In this document: positions 61,315 to 64,000 of the stretch, one piece after another
Numbering within the stretch: the first letter of the stretch is position 1
How the letters are laid out: every line of letters begins with the position of its first letter
DNA from: Bdellovibrionales bacterium
Lineage (GTDB): Bacteria > Bdellovibrionota > UBA1018
DNA length: 64,000 nt
Assembly (NCBI GenBank): GCA_016786465.1
Contig: JAEUWC010000016.1
Span: 62,001-126,000, forward strand
Direction of reading: 5' to 3'
Made by a program: the position numbers and the translations under genes
Notes under the pieces: model-generated
Seen by the model: the letters and a program-made list of their open reading frames with translations, nothing else
What the model was told of the DNA's origin: nothing
Database searches by the model: none

Positions 61315-62666
61315 TGAAACGTCGCGAATTCGTTGTTCAGATGGGAAAAAGCCTAAGCCTGGTGGTTGCTTCAAAAGCAATCTTGACCCAAGCGGCCTGG
61401 GCGAAATCAAAAAACTTACTGAGCGCGGCAGCCCGACGAATGCAGCTAAATGCTTGGTCAAGCCGGCATCTTTCCCATTTTAGTTTAGCCAATGAAGCGC
61501 AAGGACCAGGACACTTTCTGGTTCTATATGAGCTGGGCGAAGGCGCAGATACCTTGGCGGGTTTAGATCCTAGGATTCACCAGAAGGGCGAAGACGAAAA
61601 AGATTTCTTCATTCCCTATCGTTCTGAAGAAAGAATTCGGTTTGGAGAATCATTCTTGGGACCCGCGGCTTCCCCTTTGATGCCCCACCTTGCTGACATC
61701 GGCGTGGTCAACGGGATCATGATGTATCGCGACGTGGGACACGAAAGCCTTTCAAACTTTTTGGCCAGCGGAAACCCCAGCGGAATGAATCCCCGCATGA
61801 GTTCCGCGCTGAGTTTCTGCGAACACCGGGGCCATGGTGGCGTGATGGTCAACGGAACCAGTGATCCAAGTCCATCCCCAGTTCAGCAGACCAGCTTGTT
61901 TGATTTAAGTAACGGGTCGCTGATTCAGGACTACCAGCAGATCAAGGATTCAATCTTGGAAGAAGACGGATCATCGAACGACTACTTTTCGGAATTAGTG
62001 AAAAAGCTGGGTGTCGTCGCTAGCGCCGCCGATCAGATGAGCCGAATCAAATCCCAGATTGACGCCCAGAATCCCGGAATTCGATCCGAACATGCTTGGC
62101 TTGCCGCCGCTTTCGCTTCAGGCTTTTCGATGCAAGCTAACTTACTACCCAATTCGGACGCTCCGACTTTGGATTCGCATTCCAACTATGAAGCCGATCA
62201 CGCAACCGCCCAAGTCGCGTCTTGGCAGTACCTTGCTGACATCATGACTTTGTTTAAAAAAGTCCCCTACGGAAGCGGCAGCCTTTTTGATCACACCACC
62301 TTCATGGCTTACAACGAATTTTCCAGAACGCCCTACCTGAATGCGGCAGCAGGAAAAGACCATAACCCGCTGACGAACTCGGTGCTATTGGCAGGCAAGG
62401 GCGTCCAAGGCGGCGTGGTCGTGGGTGAAAGTCAGATCATCACCCGCGGAAAAAGTGTGGTGAACGAAGCCCTTCACATTGCCAAGCCCTTTGACTTTGA
62501 ATCGCAGTCGGCCGTTGCGGCTGCGGGCAAAGGCCAAAAATTCATTGATCCGACGAACGTCGCCGCGACGATCGCTCAGATCTTTAAAAATTCGTTAGCT
62601 CCGGGGTCTTTCTTCGAACCGGTGGCGGCGAGTGTCCCTTACTTGAAAAAGATCTTAAAATCCTAG
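61314..62666 (+). CDS. DUF1501-family protein with twin-arginine-like signal
   Basis: A 450-residue protein related to DUF1501, a family in the alkaline-phosphatase/sulfatase-like fold. The N-terminus MKRREFVVQMGKSLSLVVASKAILTQAAWAKS has an RRxF motif for probable Tat export. The family mark EFSRTPYLNAAAGKDHNPLTNSVLLAGKGVQGG is near 336-365 (planctomycete form SEFGRTPxxNxxxGRDHxP); TTFMAYNEF precedes it. In planctomycetes DUF1501 genes usually neighbour DUF1553/DUF1549 cytochrome-type genes, paralleling the CXXCH gene here. The reaction is unknown. Confidence 0.87.
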   Translation: MKRREFVVQMGKSLSLVVASKAILTQAAWAKSKNLLSAAARRMQLNAWSSRHLSHFSLANEAQGPGHFLVLYELGEGADTLAGLDPRIHQKGEDEKDFFIPYRSEERIRFGESFLGPAASPLMPHLADIGVVNGIMMYRDVGHESLSNFLASGNPSGMNPRMSSALSFCEHRGHGGVMVNGTSDPSPSPVQQTSLFDLSNGSLIQDYQQIKDSILEEDGSSNDYFSELVKKLGVVASAADQMSRIKSQIDAQNPGIRSEHAWLAAAFASGFSMQANLLPNSDAPTLDSHSNYEADHATAQVASWQYLADIMTLFKKVPYGSGSLFDHTTFMAYNEFSRTPYLNAAAGKDHNPLTNSVLLAGKGVQGGVVVGESQIITRGKSVVNEALHIAKPFDFESQSAVAAAGKGQKFIDPTNVAATIAQIFKNSLAPGSFFEPVAASVPYLKKILKS

Positions 62667-62674
62667 GAGCAAAT

Positions 62675-62965
62675 ATGAAGAAAGTTTTGATCGTAGCCTT
62701 GATGACATTGACCCCTGCCGCAGCTTGGGCGCAATCGCCCGATCCTCTTCCGACGATCAACGAGTATTCTTGCGATTGTACGGATGCAACCGGTGAATCG
62801 TCTTCATTGGGAAGTGTGCAGATTCAAGTCGATGGCCATTCATCTGAATCCGACATCGAAGCTTCAGGCGACCGCGCTTGCAAGCAAAAGTACGGCGCCG
62901 ACAGCCTGAATGAAGTCAAAGTAAAAACCGGCACCTGTTCTCAGTCGTTGGTCGACGAAGAATAA
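62675..62965 (+). CDS. Small secreted four-cysteine protein
   Basis: A 96-residue precursor with a clear signal peptide (MKKVLIVALMTLTPAAAWAQ) and a mature chain of about 76 residues with four cysteines (YSCDCTD, DRACKQKY, TGTCSQS), which could form two disulfides. No family recognised. It starts eight bases after the DUF1501 gene with GGAG upstream, so it is the last gene of the five-gene operon. Its last 25 bases overlap the convergent transporter gene. Confidence 0.8.
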   Translation: MKKVLIVALMTLTPAAAWAQSPDPLPTINEYSCDCTDATGESSSLGSVQIQVDGHSSESDIEASGDRACKQKYGADSLNEVKVKTGTCSQSLVDEE

Positions 62966-64000
62966 GCCGCGCGATAATTCCAGAACGGACGCAGCCAGAT
63001 CGTCAAACCTACGATTACGGCAACGGATACTAGCGCACCCATTCCGAAAGTGGTTCGGATCCCGTACGTGCCTGACATCGCTCCCAAAAGCGTGCCCCCC
63101 AGAAGGGGGCCTGACATGTAGCTGGCCATTTCGACGGCAGCTAAGCGGGATCGAATCCGATCCGGAATGGTTTCGTTCCAAATTCGGCTTCGGAAAATTC
63201 CAGACACCATGTCGTATCCGCCAGCGACGGCCAAAAAGAAAAGGGCTGAAAATACAGAATCGACCTGGGCCATGATGCCGATTGCGACCGACCAGCCGAT
63301 GGCACCAATCACCACCGCGCGTCCGTGAAACCTTGCCCGCGAAGCCCAGCCACTGAAAATACTGACACACATCGCGCCAAACCCCGTGGCAGCGTAGTAC
63401 CAGCCCAGAACTTTTTCGCTGGAAGCCCCCGCCCAAGTCGCCGGAAGCGTGAAGATCCCGTTCTTGGCCATTTCGGGAAAAAGAGCATGCGGGAATGTGA
63501 AAATCATCGAAGCGATATCGACCAAGTAAGATCCCAATAAAACGCGATCTTTCCTGGCATAGTGAAAACCTTCGATCCATTCCGAAATCTTTGGGCGGCC
63601 AACCGAAGCGCCTTCTGCGCGAAAACTTCCCTGCACCCGAAAAAGAAAGAAAAGGCCGATGACAAAACTTGCAGCGTCAATCAGATAGCTGACTGACAGT
63701 CCAAAGGTGGCCAGGATCACACCCGCAATAGCCGGACCGATCAAAAGCGCGACTGTCCCCCTAAGCCCATTCCAAGAAGCAACGGCCCCTAGAAGATCTT
63801 TGGGAACCAGGCGGGGCATCAGCGCATCAAAAGCCGGACGATGCATTCCGTCAAACCATCCGGAAGCTGCCGCCAATGCTAAAACCCAGGAAACCCCCAT
63901 GCGGTTTTCAGCGACGAAATAAAGTCCAAGCGAAATCAAACCCAAACATCCTTCCATCCAAAGAAGGTAGCGCCTGCGGTCCACCCGATCCGCGATCGGT
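62941..64000 (-). CDS. MFS transporter, N-terminal end cut by window
   Basis: Partial major-facilitator transporter; the N-terminus lies beyond the right edge, and the visible part begins in the loop after helix 2 with PIADRVDRRRYLLW, matching the MFS motif A (G.lADR..RR). About nine or ten helices follow, with the second-half copy of the loop (GWASRARFHGRAVVIG) near the middle. The arrangement GWFDGMHRPAFDALMPRLVPKDLLGAVASWNGLRG and SRIWNETIPDRIRSRLAAVEMASYMSGPLLGG is characteristic of the EntS-like MFS_3 group of exporters. Substrate unknown. Confidence 0.9.
   Translation of the reverse strand, partial: PIADRVDRRRYLLWMEGCLGLISLGLYFVAENRMGVSWVLALAAASGWFDGMHRPAFDALMPRLVPKDLLGAVASWNGLRGTVALLIGPAIAGVILATFGLSVSYLIDAASFVIGLFFLFRVQGSFRAEGASVGRPKISEWIEGFHYARKDRVLLGSYLVDIASMIFTFPHALFPEMAKNGIFTLPATWAGASSEKVLGWYYAATGFGAMCVSIFSGWASRARFHGRAVVIGAIGWSVAIGIMAQVDSVFSALFFLAVAGGYDMVSGIFRSRIWNETIPDRIRSRLAAVEMASYMSGPLLGGTLLGAMSGTYGIRTTFGMGALVSVAVIVGLTIWLRPFWNYRAAYSSSTND

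Noticed and set aside
1-64000. CRISPR arrays, tRNA or rRNA genes, insertion sequences, prophage
   Set aside because: No regularly spaced repeats, cloverleaf-like sequences in gaps, transposase or phage genes were seen on reading both strands; faint or degenerate cases could be missed by eye.

Overview
The window reads as a compact, gene-dense chromosomal segment of a Gram-negative bacterium of roughly even base composition. The gene families, a full type II secretion operon, a CarD-type transcription factor, VLCAD-like acyl-CoA dehydrogenase and exported cytochrome/DUF1501 proteins are what I would expect of a Bdellovibrio-like (Bdellovibrionota/Oligoflexia) organism. That placement is inference from gene content, not a measured phylogeny. 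No tRNA, rRNA, CRISPR, insertion sequence or prophage was seen. Most neighbours overlap by 1-26 bases or nearly touch, and several convergent pairs overlap at their stop codons.

Layout. 1-13349 is mainly information and repair genes on the minus strand: a sodium/solute symporter (cut by the left edge), uvrC, a DUF255/thioredoxin-fold protein, uvrB, cysS, carD and an acyl-CoA dehydrogenase. A small plus-strand group (zinc ribbon protein, CsgG-like lipoprotein, AMP-ligase-like protein) sits inside it. 13402-28450 is one plus-strand operon encoding the type II secretion machine, gspC-D-E-F-G-H-I-J-K-L-M-N, ending in a coupled GshB-like ATP-grasp gene. A near-perfect sigma-54 promoter with two upstream repeated dyads precedes it.

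28476-44853 is a long minus-strand run. Read in transcription order it is thiB-thiP-thiQ (thiamine uptake), icd-mdh-sucC-sucD-ndk (TCA cycle and nucleotide balance), nadE, a coiled-coil protein, infC-rpmI-rplT, pheS-pheT-ihfA and a MerR regulator. The infC-to-ihfA order is the classical Gram-negative arrangement. A strong terminator lies between rplT and pheS.

44920-50581 holds nadA, a flavin-reductase-like protein and a MOSC protein, then a homogentisate-dioxygenase-like cupin gene that diverges from a persulfide-dioxygenase-like metallo-beta-lactamase gene. The gap between those two contains an unusual inverted array of TGTCGG repeats. 50578-54437 looks like a signalling patch: a zinc-binding STAS-like protein, a membrane SpoIIE phosphatase and a FecR-like protein. 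54444-62965 is devoted to exported proteins: a GMC oxidoreductase, a lipoprotein, a pentapeptide-repeat protein, and a five-gene coupled operon containing a two-CXXCH DUF1588-like protein and a Tat-signal DUF1501 protein. An MFS transporter is cut by the right edge.

The most noteworthy points are the sigma-54 architecture before the secretion operon, a perfect 14-bp inverted repeat over the gspH start region, the TGTCGG repeat array, the coupled exported cytochrome-like operon, a UvrC without its C-terminal helix-hairpin-helix domain, and an adenylate-forming enzyme lacking the catalytic lysine.
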